Assembly: GCA_036654235.1 (NCBI GenBank)
Contig: JAVVSK010000013.1
Span: 1 to 47,724, forward strand
DNA length: 47,724 bases
Origin: JAVVSK01 sp036654235
GTDB lineage: Bacteria; Bacillota; Clostridia; Christensenellales; CAG-138
Direction of reading: 5' to 3'
Part shown: positions 16,023-24,567 of the stretch, one piece after another
Numbering within the stretch: the stretch's first letter is position 1
Layout: every line of letters begins with the position of its first letter
Notes under the pieces: model-generated
Told to the model about the DNA's origin: nothing
Database searches by the model: none
What the model saw: the letters and a program-made list of their open reading frames with translations, nothing else
Translations under genes and position numbers: made by a program

Positions 16023-17927
16023 ATGCCGATGAATAATGCATCAAAAAATTCCGCTATGCGCGGAAAAAAGCTAAAAAATTCGAAGAAAACGATACGCCGA
16101 CTTTTAACCTATTTTGGCGCTTATAAGTGGCTGTTTTCCATTGTTGTCGTTTGCATACTCGTCAGTGCAATAGGAAATATACTCGGTACGTCCTATATTA
16201 AACCGCTCTTAGACGATTATATTGTTCCCATTATTGGAGCCGAAAACCCCGATATGTCGGGCTTCGTTTATCAGCTCGTTATGATGGGGATAGTGTATAT
16301 TATAAGTTCTATCGCGGGCTACGGATATAACCGCCTCATGATAAACGTTTCTAACGGAATACTTCTAAATATCCGTAAAGATATGTTCTATCGAATGCAG
16401 GATCTCCCGATAAAATATTTTGACGAGAGGACGCATGGCGAAATAATGTCCCGCTATACGAACGATACCGACGCTATGCGCGAGATGATAAGTCAGGCGG
16501 TACCGCAGCTCGTCAACTCAACTATACGAGTAGTCGGCGTTTTCGCTATGATGTTCGTTTTAAGCCCGGCGCTAACGGGGCTTACTCTTATAATGCTTTT
16601 CGTTATGGTATTCTTCGTTACGAAGCTCGGGAAAAAGAGCGGATTTTATTTTAAACAGCGTCAACAGAGTCTCGCTTCGGTTAATGGCTATATAGAGGAA
16701 ATGATAGAGGGTCAAAAAGTCGTAAAGGTGTTTTGTCATGAAGATACCGTTGGCTCAAATTTCGATGTTATAAACGAAAAGCTTCGCCTCGCCGCCTCTA
16801 ACGCGAACTCTTGGGCTAACGCCCTTATGCCCGTCATGAGTAATCTGTCTTATATACACTATGCGTTTACAGCTATGGCGGGGGCACTCCTAGTTGCTTT
16901 AAACGGTACTTTCGCTATTACCCTCGGAACACTGGCAACTTTTTTACAATATTCCAGAAATTTTGCTCAGCCGATTACGCAGCTTTCGCAGCAGTTTACC
17001 GCTATAATGAGCGCCCTTGCCGGTGCTGAACGCGTTTTCGACCTTATCGACAGCGAACCCGAAGATGACGAAGGAAAAGTAACTCTCGTTAACGTAAATA
17101 AGAATAATAAAACACTTACCCTCGCGGATAAACATACGGGACATTGGGCATGGAAACGTGAAAACCCGGACGGCTCTATCCAACTCACGGAGCTTTTAGG
17201 AGATGTTGAATTTTTGGACGTTACCTTTAGCTATGACGGAGAAAAGAACGTTTTAAACGATATTTCGCTTTACGCTAAGCCGGGACAAAAAATTGCCTTT
17301 GTCGGCTCAACGGGTGCGGGAAAGACGACTATAACGAACCTTATAAACCGATTCTACGATATTGATAAAGGAATTATAACTTACGACGGAATCAATATTA
17401 AAGATATAAAAAAAGCCGATCTTAGACGTTCCCTTTCTATGGTTCTGCAAGATACGCATTTATTTACCGGGACGGTTATGGAAAATATTCGCTACGGAAA
17501 TCTCGATGCAACGGACGAAGAAATCCATAAAGCGGCGCGCCTTTCAAACGCCGATTACTTTATTTCGCACCTTCCCGACGGATATAATACTATTATAACG
17601 GGCGATGGGTCGAATCTTTCTCAAGGTCAGCGCCAGCTCCTCGCTATCGCGCGCGCCGCCGTCGCCGATCCCCCCGTTTTAATTTTAGACGAAGCAACAA
17701 GCTCTATCGATACAAGAACCGAAGCCCTTATTGAAAAGGGAATGGATCGCCTTATGAAGGGACGTACGGTCTTCGTTATCGCCCATAGGCTCTCTACGGT
17801 TCTCAACTCGGACGCCATTATGGTTCTTGAACAGGGAAACATTATTGAGCGCGGGAATCACGATTCGCTCTTAGCCGAACGCGGAAAGTATTATAATTTA
17901 TATACCGGATTGTTTGAATTAAGTTAA
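16023..17927 (+). CDS. ABC exporter subunit 2 (TM-NBD fusion), consensus Walker B
   Basis: 634 aa. An N-terminal basic cytoplasmic segment leads into the six-helix exporter domain (~25-340). A ~50-aa insert lies between the TM domain and NBD (EDDEGKVTL...HTGHWAW), as often seen in the YheH-like partner. The NBD has canonical Walker A GSTGAGKTT (~426) and Walker B LILDEATSS with catalytic Glu, but the signature is LSQGQ instead of LSGGQ. This complements subunit 1: the degenerate site pairs subunit 1's Asp with this LSQGQ, and the active site pairs this Glu with subunit 1's VSGGQ. Starts immediately after the upstream TAA. Confidence 0.92.
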   Translation: MPMNNASKNSAMRGKKLKNSKKTIRRLLTYFGAYKWLFSIVVVCILVSAIGNILGTSYIKPLLDDYIVPIIGAENPDMSGFVYQLVMMGIVYIISSIAGYGYNRLMINVSNGILLNIRKDMFYRMQDLPIKYFDERTHGEIMSRYTNDTDAMREMISQAVPQLVNSTIRVVGVFAMMFVLSPALTGLTLIMLFVMVFFVTKLGKKSGFYFKQRQQSLASVNGYIEEMIEGQKVVKVFCHEDTVGSNFDVINEKLRLAASNANSWANALMPVMSNLSYIHYAFTAMAGALLVALNGTFAITLGTLATFLQYSRNFAQPITQLSQQFTAIMSALAGAERVFDLIDSEPEDDEGKVTLVNVNKNNKTLTLADKHTGHWAWKRENPDGSIQLTELLGDVEFLDVTFSYDGEKNVLNDISLYAKPGQKIAFVGSTGAGKTTITNLINRFYDIDKGIITYDGINIKDIKKADLRRSLSMVLQDTHLFTGTVMENIRYGNLDATDEEIHKAARLSNADYFISHLPDGYNTIITGDGSNLSQGQRQLLAIARAAVADPPVLILDEATSSIDTRTEALIEKGMDRLMKGRTVFVIAHRLSTVLNSDAIMVLEQGNIIERGNHDSLLAERGKYYNLYTGLFELS

Positions 17928-17951
17928 TCCTTTCCTTCGAAAGTCGGATAG

Positions 17952-17993
17952 AAAACATTTAAGGCGGGGAAAAATCCCCGCCTTAAATGTTTT
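17952..17993 (+). terminator. Strong intrinsic terminator between the ABC operon and thiW
   Basis: A 19-bp perfect stem (17952-17970 with 17975-17993) around an AAAA loop contains GGCGGGGA/TCCCCGCC. The A and T flanks mean it may serve both converging transcripts. Confidence 0.88.
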
Positions 17994-18014
17994 AAATTGG
18001 TAGAATAAGAAGTA

Positions 18015-18042
18015 GGGCGGGGAAGTCCCCCCGCCGTTTTTT
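18015..18042 (+). terminator. Second GC-rich terminator-like hairpin
   Basis: GGGCGGGG/CCCCCCGCC stem with an AAGT loop, followed by G and T6 on the plus strand. It abuts the thiW stop codon. Confidence 0.6.
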
Positions 18043-18544
18043 AGACAATTTTTTCTAAGACTCCCGCTTTTTTAAGCGAATAAACCAACATTCCCGAAAG
18101 GGCAGAGCCACATACCGTTGAAATCAGGAACGGGATAATATAGACGTAAAAGGCAATATCCCCTGCACTTTTGCCCATAAATAAAATCGCTATCGGATAG
18201 GCGCACAACCCTCCGAGAATCGCCGTTCCAAAAACTTCGGCGATCAAAGTAAGCGATAGCTTTTTCGTTTTCCAATAAACCAACCCGCAAAGCAGCGCGC
18301 CGAACATGCTTCCCGGAAAAGCCATAAGACTCCCCAAACCGATAAGGTTTCGAATTAAGCTCGCAACGAAAGCAACCCCAACTCCATAAGCCGGACCCAA
18401 AAGTACCGCGCAAAGAATATTCACCATATGCTGAACGGGGGCGCATTTGCTTCCGAATATTGGGAAGGAAAAAAGGCTTCCTAAAACGGCAACAGCGCAA
18501 AAGATTCCGGCAATCGCCAGTTTTTTAATATTAGTTTTTTTCAT
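18041..18544 (-). CDS. thiW: ThiW, substrate-binding (S) component of a thiamine-related ECF transporter
   Basis: 167 aa with about five hydrophobic segments. The ThiW signature is clear: GSKCAPVQHMVNILCAVLLGP, then SLIRNLIGLGSLMAFPGSMFGALLCGL, and a TAILGGLCAYPIA stretch. S components capture a vitamin (here probably thiamine or a thiazole precursor) and dock to a shared EcfA/A'/T module, which is not in this window. AAAGGAG lies 10 nt before the ATG. A long leader (18545-18940) carries a TPP riboswitch, a terminator and a second, cobalamin-like element. Confidence 0.85.
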   Translation of the reverse strand: MKKTNIKKLAIAGIFCAVAVLGSLFSFPIFGSKCAPVQHMVNILCAVLLGPAYGVGVAFVASLIRNLIGLGSLMAFPGSMFGALLCGLVYWKTKKLSLTLIAEVFGTAILGGLCAYPIAILFMGKSAGDIAFYVYIIPFLISTVCGSALSGMLVYSLKKAGVLEKIV

Positions 18545-18658
18545 TTTTTAAAAACTCCTTTGAAATAATGCAGAGAAAACGGCAATAACAGCATCGCTTC
18601 CCTGAGATTTATACGGGTAGAAAACTATCCGCAGGAAGGTCGGTCGAGACTTTTTTTT

Positions 18659-18786
18659 GGTCTCCTCTCACGCCGGAACACGGCTTCCCATCGCTGTTAT
18701 TTTACAAAACAAAGAGCGCTCCCTCTCTGTCCGCCGCGGACTGACCGCGGATTCCGTCACCACATCCTTTCAAAAAAGGTGAACCA
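18659..18786 (-). ncRNA. Probable cobalamin riboswitch aptamer
   Basis: Reading the minus strand 5' to 3', conserved blocks of the cobalamin riboswitch occur in order: GGUUC; a CCUUU/GAAAGG hairpin; GGUG; AAUCC; a GUCC-GCGG-GGAC core; a small AGAG/CUCU hairpin; GGGAAG; and a terminal AGGAGACC whose ACC can pair with the opening GGU. The CCACUG block is weak or missing. It lies between the TPP riboswitch terminator and thiW. A 9-nt segment inside it (AATAACAGC, 18701-18693) is fully complementary to a segment just upstream of the thiW ribosome site (18592-18584), a possible expression platform. Confidence 0.6.
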
Positions 18787-18791
18787 TATAT

Positions 18792-18825
18792 AAAAAACAG
18801 GAGACACCCTCTTTGGCGTTCCCCC
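18792..18825 (-). terminator. Terminator of the TPP riboswitch expression platform
   Basis: On the minus strand an imperfect stem GGGGA(A)CGCC/GGUGUCUCC (about ten pairs with one bulge) with an AAAGAG loop is followed by UG and U6, just after the TPP aptamer. Confidence 0.65.
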
Positions 18826-18841
18826 GAAAGAATCCAAATAT

Positions 18842-18926
18842 GACTTCCTACGGCGGCATTATCCGCATCAGGTTAAAGGGTCGAAGTTCAATTACCTCCT
18901 CTCAGCCTGCAACACAAGCTCCCCTG
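18842..18926 (-). ncRNA. TPP riboswitch (THI element) upstream of thiW
   Basis: Minus-strand blocks match the TPP aptamer in order: GGGGAGC, GGCTGAGAGG, CTTCGACCC, AACCTGATGCGGATAATGCC, and CGTAGGAAGTC. A thiamine-family transporter downstream fits the ligand. A terminator follows 16 nt later, so control is probably by transcription attenuation. Confidence 0.95.
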
Positions 18927-18940
18927 TTCAACTGTTTTTT

Positions 18941-18969
18941 ATCTTATCACTAGAGATGTTTTTTGTCAA
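18941..18969 (-). promoter_or_regulatory. thiW leader promoter
   Basis: TTGACA (18969-18964), a 17-nt spacer, TAAGAT (18946-18941); the TPP aptamer begins about 15 nt downstream. The stretch 18970-19226 holds nothing else I can identify. Confidence 0.8.
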
Positions 18970-19226
18970 GAAATTTTAGAATCAAGGTTAATTTTCAAAC
19001 ATCTCGCGCGCCTACCGAAAAAATGAGATTCGTCCTAATACGTCGGGATTTATTTATAACCCAATGCAAAAATATTGTATCGCGTTTTTTACTATGATTT
19101 AAGTAAAATTATCCGATATGCTTTGTTTTTCATATGCCTGAGCGTCCGACTTTATAAAGCAGGACTTGAGAAAAGAATGATAATATATAAAGACGTTTTT
19201 ATCGACTCTATCTATAGCTCCGGGTT

Positions 19227-19255
19227 TTGACATAAATCGTTGTGCATGTTATTAT
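19227..19255 (+). promoter_or_regulatory. Glycosyltransferase promoter
   Basis: TTGACA (19227-19232), 17 nt, TATTAT (19250-19255). Confidence 0.75.
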
Positions 19256-19322
19256 CGTTGTATAAATATGTTTTGATAATAATAGTGTATATGTATTTTT
19301 TTGCGCTCGGAGGATTTATGTT

Positions 19323-20543
19323 ATGACTGTTTCATGGGATACTGACTTAAGACCTATAGGCATAGGTCTTTTTGTTGATTCTTACAGTCCCGCCGTTGAT
19401 GGGGTTATAACGCTGGTCAAAAAATATGCCAATATAATAAGCGAAAAATATGGTTCTTCTGTTGTTATTGCCCCTTATATGCCCGGAAACGATGAAGATG
19501 AACAATTTGACCTTTTGACCTTTAAATCGGTGAACGTCCCTAAGCGTCCGCCCTATCGAACCGGAATGCCAACCTTCGACGCTAAATTTAGGAAGAACGA
19601 GATGGATCTTAAAAATCTCGATTTATACCATGCGCATTCGCCGTTTGGTGCCGGGATGGAGGCTGTTCGTCTCGCTAAAAAATATCGTCGTCCCCTCGTC
19701 GCAACCTTCCATTCGAAATATTACGATGATTTTTACGAAGCTACGAATAGCGAGGTTATCGCTAAGCTCGGAACCCGAATGGTAATAAACTTTTTTAATA
19801 AGGCAGATGCCGTTTGGACCGTTAATAATGCCTCCGCCAACACCCTTCGCGAATATGGATATGAGGGCGAAATAGAGGTGGTTAACAACGGAACCGATAT
19901 TAATATGCCAGACAACGCTGAACTTTTAAAGGCAGAGACTAACGAATTTTTTAAACTCGGAAACGGTGACGTTTTATTATTCGTAGGTCAAATGATCCGT
20001 CAAAAAAACATATTTCTTATAGCTAAGGCAGCGGCAGAATATAAAAAGTTCGGAAGACCGTTTAAACTCGTCTACGTTGGCGACGGGATAGCTATGGAAG
20101 AAACCAAAAAGCTCTGCAAAGAGCTTAATATTTATGACGATTGCGTATTTACGGGACGAATAAACGATAGACGCTTACTCTCCGGAATTTACCTTAACGC
20201 CTCCATATTCGTTTTTCCTTCGGTTTACGATAACGCTCCCCTCGTCGTTCACGAGGCGGCTTCTTTTTCCGTCCCCTCGCTCCTAGCTTTGGACTCGAAC
20301 GCGTCCGAGGGAGTTACGGACGGCTTTAACGGAATAATAGCATCTTTAGACGAAAACGAAATAGCAAAAAAAATTTTCAACATTTTATCCAACGAACGCG
20401 AATATGAATATGTGCGTGCAAATGCTTGTGCAACCCTTGCGCAAAGCTGGGAAAATATCGTAGACGACGTTTATCATAAATACATAAATATAATAGATAA
20501 ATATAACATTGAACATTGTATTGAGAGAAGCTTGTACATTTAA
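19323..20543 (+). CDS. GT4-family glycosyltransferase (GT-B fold), lipid- or surface-glycan type
   Basis: 406 aa. The N-terminal domain has DSYSPAVDGV and HAHSPFGAGMEAVRLAKK, as in diacylglycerol glucosyltransferases and related mannosyltransferases. The C-terminal GT4 donor domain shows LFVGQMIRQKN, VYVGDG, FTGRI, FPSVYDNAPLVVHEAA (the conserved Glu region) and NGIIASLDENEI. The family uses nucleotide-sugars to make glycolipids or cell-surface glycans; the exact acceptor is not decidable. CGGAGG lies 9 nt before this ATG. An earlier ATG at 19318 encodes only Met-Leu before a stop and overlaps the leader. Confidence 0.85.
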   Translation: MTVSWDTDLRPIGIGLFVDSYSPAVDGVITLVKKYANIISEKYGSSVVIAPYMPGNDEDEQFDLLTFKSVNVPKRPPYRTGMPTFDAKFRKNEMDLKNLDLYHAHSPFGAGMEAVRLAKKYRRPLVATFHSKYYDDFYEATNSEVIAKLGTRMVINFFNKADAVWTVNNASANTLREYGYEGEIEVVNNGTDINMPDNAELLKAETNEFFKLGNGDVLLFVGQMIRQKNIFLIAKAAAEYKKFGRPFKLVYVGDGIAMEETKKLCKELNIYDDCVFTGRINDRRLLSGIYLNASIFVFPSVYDNAPLVVHEAASFSVPSLLALDSNASEGVTDGFNGIIASLDENEIAKKIFNILSNEREYEYVRANACATLAQSWENIVDDVYHKYINIIDKYNIEHCIERSLYI

Positions 20544-20592
20544 GATTATTGAATTTTAAAGATATTTTTTTCTTTTAATGTCGCTAAATATG

Positions 20593-20601
20593 TGTTATAA
20601 T
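20593..20601 (+). promoter_or_regulatory. Extended -10 promoter of the NUDIX gene
   Basis: TGTTATAAT (extended -10, TG at 20593-20594, TATAAT at 20596-20601). No clear -35 is seen. The inferred leader is only ~13 nt, just enough for GAGGT at 20611-20615. Confidence 0.6.
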
Positions 20602-20620
20602 GCTCATAAAGAGGTAACAC

Positions 20621-21139
20621 ATGCGTTTGCTTGCAAATATTGATACTAAAAATTATAATCCGGACTGGGAACGAATAAAGCGCAATGCTGTTAGAGCGAT
20701 TATTCCGGCATTTGGCGATAGCTTAGCTATGGTTCGGAGCGCCGTTTCTGGATATTATAAATTTCCCGGAGGCGGAATTGAGGCGAAAGAAACGCATAAG
20801 ACTGCTCTGCTCAGGGAAACGCGCGAAGAAACGGGACTTTTAATCGACCCCGAATCCGTTCGCGAATTCGGAATGGTGTATGAGATAAGACGAAGTAATC
20901 AGGCAAAAAATCAAATATTTGAGCAATTTTCATATTATTATTTTGCCGAGTTAACCGGTGAATCCGTTGCTACAAATTTAGACGACTATGAGAAAGCTCT
21001 TGGGTACGACTTAAGATATATTTCTCCGAAAAGAGCGTATGAGTTCAATAAAAAGATGGTACAAAACGGAGGAGCGTCTTTTTTACCGCGGGAAACTCTC
21101 GTTCTTTCCTTTCTTTTATCCGAAAAAGGCGCGCTCTAA
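20621..21139 (+). CDS. NUDIX hydrolase
   Basis: 172 aa. A complete Nudix box, GGIEAKETHKTALLRETREETGL, fits GX5EX7REUXEEXGU; its Glu residues bind Mg2+ for cleavage of a nucleoside diphosphate linked to X. The preceding FPGGG is standard. The substrate cannot be predicted. It is convergent with the oadB unit, whose terminator hairpin lies partly inside the last codons of this gene. Confidence 0.88.
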   Translation: MRLLANIDTKNYNPDWERIKRNAVRAIIPAFGDSLAMVRSAVSGYYKFPGGGIEAKETHKTALLRETREETGLLIDPESVREFGMVYEIRRSNQAKNQIFEQFSYYYFAELTGESVATNLDDYEKALGYDLRYISPKRAYEFNKKMVQNGGASFLPRETLVLSFLLSEKGAL

Positions 21140-21158
21140 AAACTTAAAAAGGCGCGCC
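21123..21158 (-). terminator. Terminator of the oadB unit, overlapping the NUDIX 3' end
   Basis: Minus-strand stem GGCGCGC/GCGCGCC (7 bp, 21158-21152 with 21134-21128), a 17-nt U-rich loop, followed by T5 (21127-21123). Confidence 0.65.
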
Positions 21159-21176
21159 TTAAAAACTTATTAATTT

Positions 21177-21332
21177 TTATTTTCCCACCTTATCGGTTTT
21201 CTTTGATTTTACTTTTCCCAATACCCAAATGCATAGGTATATTACGCCTATAACGATAAATATTCCGACCATACCTTTCCACATTATAGAGAGGCTCGTT
21301 AAAAACGCTTCTAAATTGATTGAAAAATTCAT
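21177..21332 (-). CDS. Small membrane protein (51 aa), probable gamma-type subunit of the Na+-pumping decarboxylase
   Basis: An ORF of 51 codons starting MNFSINLEAFLTSLSIMWKG has one TM helix (GMVGIFIVIGVIYLCIWVLG) and a basic KVKSKKTDKVGK tail. AAGGAG lies 5 nt before its ATG and it begins 9 nt after the oadB stop, so it is co-transcribed. The MWKGMVGIFIVI pattern resembles OadG-type subunits that anchor or stabilise the decarboxylase. Assignment rests on topology and position. Confidence 0.7.
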   Translation of the reverse strand: MNFSINLEAFLTSLSIMWKGMVGIFIVIGVIYLCIWVLGKVKSKKTDKVGK

Positions 21333-21341
21333 ATTTTCTCC

Positions 21342-22460
21342 TTATATAACTCCGTTTACAAGCGATATTATAAGTCCACCGGCGATAACCGAGGCTATTT
21401 GCCCCGAGACGTTAGCTCCCGCCGCATGCATGAGAAGATAATTTTGCGGATCTTCTTGCAGCCCCATTTTATGTATAACGCGCGCGGACATCGGGAAAGC
21501 CGAAATTCCGGCAGCACCTATCATAGGGTTTATCTTTTCCTTCGAGAAGAGGTTTATTAGCTTCGCAAACATAACTCCCCCTACCGTATCAAAAACGAAA
21601 GCGAACAGTCCGAGAGCCATTATAACGAGGGTTTCAATGCGTAGAAAGTCAGCCGCCTGCATCCTAAAAGCTATCGTTATTCCAAGAAGGAGGGTTATAA
21701 TATTTGCCAACTGATTTTGAGCCGAATCGGAAAGAGAACGAAGAACGCCGCATTCTCTTATAAGATTTCCGAACATAAGAAATCCGATAAGCCCTACCGA
21801 GGTCGGAGCGACGGTTCCCGCTATAACGGTTACGATTATCGGGAAGAGAATTCGCGTCGTTTTAGTTATCGTTGCGGGTCTGTATTTCATTCGGATTCGC
21901 CTTTCGGCTTTAGTCGTTATCAGCCTAATAACGGGTGGCTGAACCATTGGAACCATAGCCATATACGAATACGCCGCTACGGTTATCGCCCCGAAATAGT
22001 TAGATTTAAAATAGTTTGCTACAAATATGGAAGTAGGACCGTCCGCCGCACCGATTATCGCGATAGAAGCGGCATCTTTCATATCAAAACCTATAAGGCT
22101 GGCGAGAGAAAGGGTCATAAATATTCCGAACTGAGCCGCTGCGCCAAAAAGCAGCATCTTAGGGTTGCTTAACAGTGGACCAAAATCTATCATAGCGCCT
22201 ATCCCAATAAAAAGCAGGAGAGGAAAAAGCTCATTCGCTATGCCTGCATTAAAAAGAGTTGTTATTACGCCATCGGCGCCTAAAACGCCGGAAAAGGGTA
22301 AGTTAACGAGAATCGCCCCAAAGCCGATAGGGAGCAGCAGCGCGGGTTCCATGTCGCGCTTAATCGCTAAGTAAATAAGCAGTCCGCCTATTATTATCAT
22401 AACTCCCTGTTGCCAAGTAAAGTTACCGATATTGTAAAAAAGATCGGTTAAAAAATTCAT
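21342..22460 (-). CDS. Na+-translocating decarboxylase beta subunit (OadB/MmdB/GcdB)
   Basis: 372 aa from the ATG at 22460 (MNFLTDLFYNIGNF), which has GAAGGT upstream; the longer reading to 22556 adds a non-family leader. About nine to eleven TM segments are present. The signature IIGAADGPTSIFVANYF holds the conserved Asp that couples carboxyl transfer to Na+ export. The subunit decarboxylates carboxybiotin and pumps 1-2 Na+. Alpha (carboxyltransferase) and biotin-carrier genes are not nearby, so oxaloacetate, methylmalonyl-CoA and glutaconyl-CoA cannot be told apart. Confidence 0.92.
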   Translation of the reverse strand: MNFLTDLFYNIGNFTWQQGVMIIIGGLLIYLAIKRDMEPALLLPIGFGAILVNLPFSGVLGADGVITTLFNAGIANELFPLLLFIGIGAMIDFGPLLSNPKMLLFGAAAQFGIFMTLSLASLIGFDMKDAASIAIIGAADGPTSIFVANYFKSNYFGAITVAAYSYMAMVPMVQPPVIRLITTKAERRIRMKYRPATITKTTRILFPIIVTVIAGTVAPTSVGLIGFLMFGNLIRECGVLRSLSDSAQNQLANIITLLLGITIAFRMQAADFLRIETLVIMALGLFAFVFDTVGGVMFAKLINLFSKEKINPMIGAAGISAFPMSARVIHKMGLQEDPQNYLLMHAAGANVSGQIASVIAGGLIISLVNGVI

Positions 22461-22656
22461 AAAAAATCTACCTTCATCCTCCATAAAGTTTTTAGACAAA
22501 AAAAGAGCCACCGCAAAGCAATACAAAAAAGCGGCAAAAATCTCCCATCTAAGCAAAAAAAAGTTTATATTAAAAGGTGAGCTAAAAAGCCATATTGATG
22601 CCGTTGACGCACCAAAAAAATTCAGCGCACGTTACTCCACTTTACTTTTGGCACTT

Positions 22657-22686
22657 ATTATAAACATAGAAAAGTCCCCCTGTCAA
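22657..22686 (-). promoter_or_regulatory. oadB promoter
   Basis: Consensus TTGACA (22686-22681), 18-nt spacer, consensus TATAAT (22662-22657), with a ~190-nt leader. I see no riboswitch in that leader. Confidence 0.8.
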
Positions 22687-22899
22687 ATACGGAGGACTCG
22701 AATTTTCTATTTTTTATCATAGTAAATTTCCGGATCGGGTTACGGTAATAGCTTTTAACTGTGAGTTAGTTTAGAAAATACGCTAACCAACTATAATCCG
22801 ATAAAATTTGTTTTAATAATTAAGGAGAGCAGATCTTCGGCGTAAGGCTGAATTTCTTTTTACCGCAGCAGAGCGCGGCTATAGCGCTTCGTTCCGAAT

Positions 22900-24567
22900 C
22901 TATGATATATTTCTCGACTTCATCGTATTTTTCCTTTCATACATCATCGCGTCGGCGCGAACGAAAATATCGTCCAACGTTTTATCCGTCGAGGAATCGA
23001 ACCATGCCGCACCGCATGCTATACTCAAATTCGGTCTATCTTTATGTGAAGAATTATGTTCCCGTACTAATCGTTCAAGAGTATTTAAAAACGCGGCATT
23101 CAATTTTTCATCATCGTTCAATATCGCGATAAATTCATCGCCGCCTATTCGAAATACACAGCCTTTTCTAAAAGTCTTAGCTATTACCTCGGCGGCGCTT
23201 ATTATTAGCGCATCCCCGCTATCATGCCCAAATTCATCATTTACTTTTTTAAGACCGTTTATATCTAAAACCGCAATCCCGCTAATACATATATTTTCGG
23301 ATCCGTTTATTTCAGCCGCGCTTTTTCGGTATGCCGCCCGATTACCTATCCCCGTCAATACGTCGGTATAGGCAATCCCCTGTAAAAGTTCCGCGCGCGT
23401 TTTTTCCGACACAAGACTTTCTATCATTTTTGAGAATCTTATCGTCTGCAAAATCAAAAATACAAAAAAGCTCGCTTTAAACCAAAGCGTATATTCTATC
23501 AGCCCCATAAAGTAAAATAAAAGATCAGCTCCCGCTCCCGCGAACAAGATCAAAACCGAAATTAAAAGCATCCACGAAGCCTCACTTTTCACCCGCCAAA
23601 CCTCATATATAGACACAATCACGGCAAAAATAAAGCCTATTCCCAAAAGCAAAAATATTATATTTCCCAATGCATAATAATCATATGCGCCCGTTATTTG
23701 AAGTACGGACGCTAAAATTAAAAAGAACGAAAAAGCGGCAGAAAGCCCGTATAGTAAAAAGTTTAGTTTGTTTTTTAAATGCCACGCCATATAGGTAAAT
23801 ACGAACGCCGACGAAAGTCCTATACTTACAATATCCAGCGAATTCACGAAAACGCCCGATTGAGTATAAAAGCCTATAACGTTAAAATCAATAAAAAACC
23901 ATATTCCACTCATTATTGCGAAGCCCGAAAGCAAGAGCGCTTCGAAAAACAGCTCCCGCATCTTTATAAGGGTTGCGGCGACAATAAGAATAATTATACC
24001 AAGACATATAACCATTATCGAATAAAATGTGTTGAAAAACCCCGAACGCATTTCGCAAATTGCAAAGTCGTTTTTTAAGTCTAAAATTATATTGTTAGTA
24101 AAGGCTTTAATTGAAAAGGTAGCGTGATTTGCATAGACATTTGAAAGTTCAATACTGATCTCGTCCGTCACGGTTATTCCGGGCGAAACAAAATTCCCCC
24201 AAGTATTTCCGGCCGACTTTGCATAATAGGGTAGCGTACCCTCTTTTCCGAAGCTATATATCTCCCCTCCGTTTATCCTTAACAGCACGGCTAAATTATC
24301 TATACGGAGGTAGATCAATGCGTTTTTAGGAATATCGCGCGAAAAATGTGCATTTATAAGTATATTATTCCGATCCGAAAGCTCTGAAAAATCATCGGTC
24401 AAAGGATGTGTTTCTGAATTTAGCGTATAAGTCCCTATAAGCTCCAGCTTTTCATATGACGGCGTTATGTTTAATAATCCATTGTCATCCACAAATATTT
24501 TTAGCAAAATTCCCAATGAGCAGAGTATCGCTATTAACAAAAAAATGACAATTGTTTTTTTAAGCAT
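22900..24567 (-). CDS. 7TM-type receptor with C-terminal GGDEF domain, probable diguanylate cyclase; C-terminus probably frameshifted
   Basis: 555 aa from ATG 24567 (MLKKTIVIF), preceded by GGGAG; the reading to 24627 lacks a ribosome site. An N-terminal TM, an extracytoplasmic beta-rich domain (~30-170, 7TMR-DISMED2-like), seven TM helices (~180-380) and a GGDEF domain (~400-550) with DINGLKKVNDEFGHDSGD and the intact RIGGDEF active loop. It should make c-di-GMP from two GTP. The product ends MYERKNTMKSRNIS. Adding one A to the A5 run (22928-22932, T5 on the plus strand) restores the usual ending as ERKKYDEVEKY and extends the frame 30-odd residues to a TAA at 22820-22822. Confidence 0.85.
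   Translation of the reverse strand: MLKKTIVIFLLIAILCSLGILLKIFVDDNGLLNITPSYEKLELIGTYTLNSETHPLTDDFSELSDRNNILINAHFSRDIPKNALIYLRIDNLAVLLRINGGEIYSFGKEGTLPYYAKSAGNTWGNFVSPGITVTDEISIELSNVYANHATFSIKAFTNNIILDLKNDFAICEMRSGFFNTFYSIMVICLGIIILIVAATLIKMRELFFEALLLSGFAIMSGIWFFIDFNVIGFYTQSGVFVNSLDIVSIGLSSAFVFTYMAWHLKNKLNFLLYGLSAAFSFFLILASVLQITGAYDYYALGNIIFLLLGIGFIFAVIVSIYEVWRVKSEASWMLLISVLILFAGAGADLLFYFMGLIEYTLWFKASFFVFLILQTIRFSKMIESLVSEKTRAELLQGIAYTDVLTGIGNRAAYRKSAAEINGSENICISGIAVLDINGLKKVNDEFGHDSGDALIISAAEVIAKTFRKGCVFRIGGDEFIAILNDDEKLNAAFLNTLERLVREHNSSHKDRPNLSIACGAAWFDSSTDKTLDDIFVRADAMMYERKNTMKSRNIS

Noticed and set aside
22461..22556. Upstream extension of OadB
   Set aside because: The added 32 residues are not family-like and lack a ribosome site; the ATG at 22460 has one.
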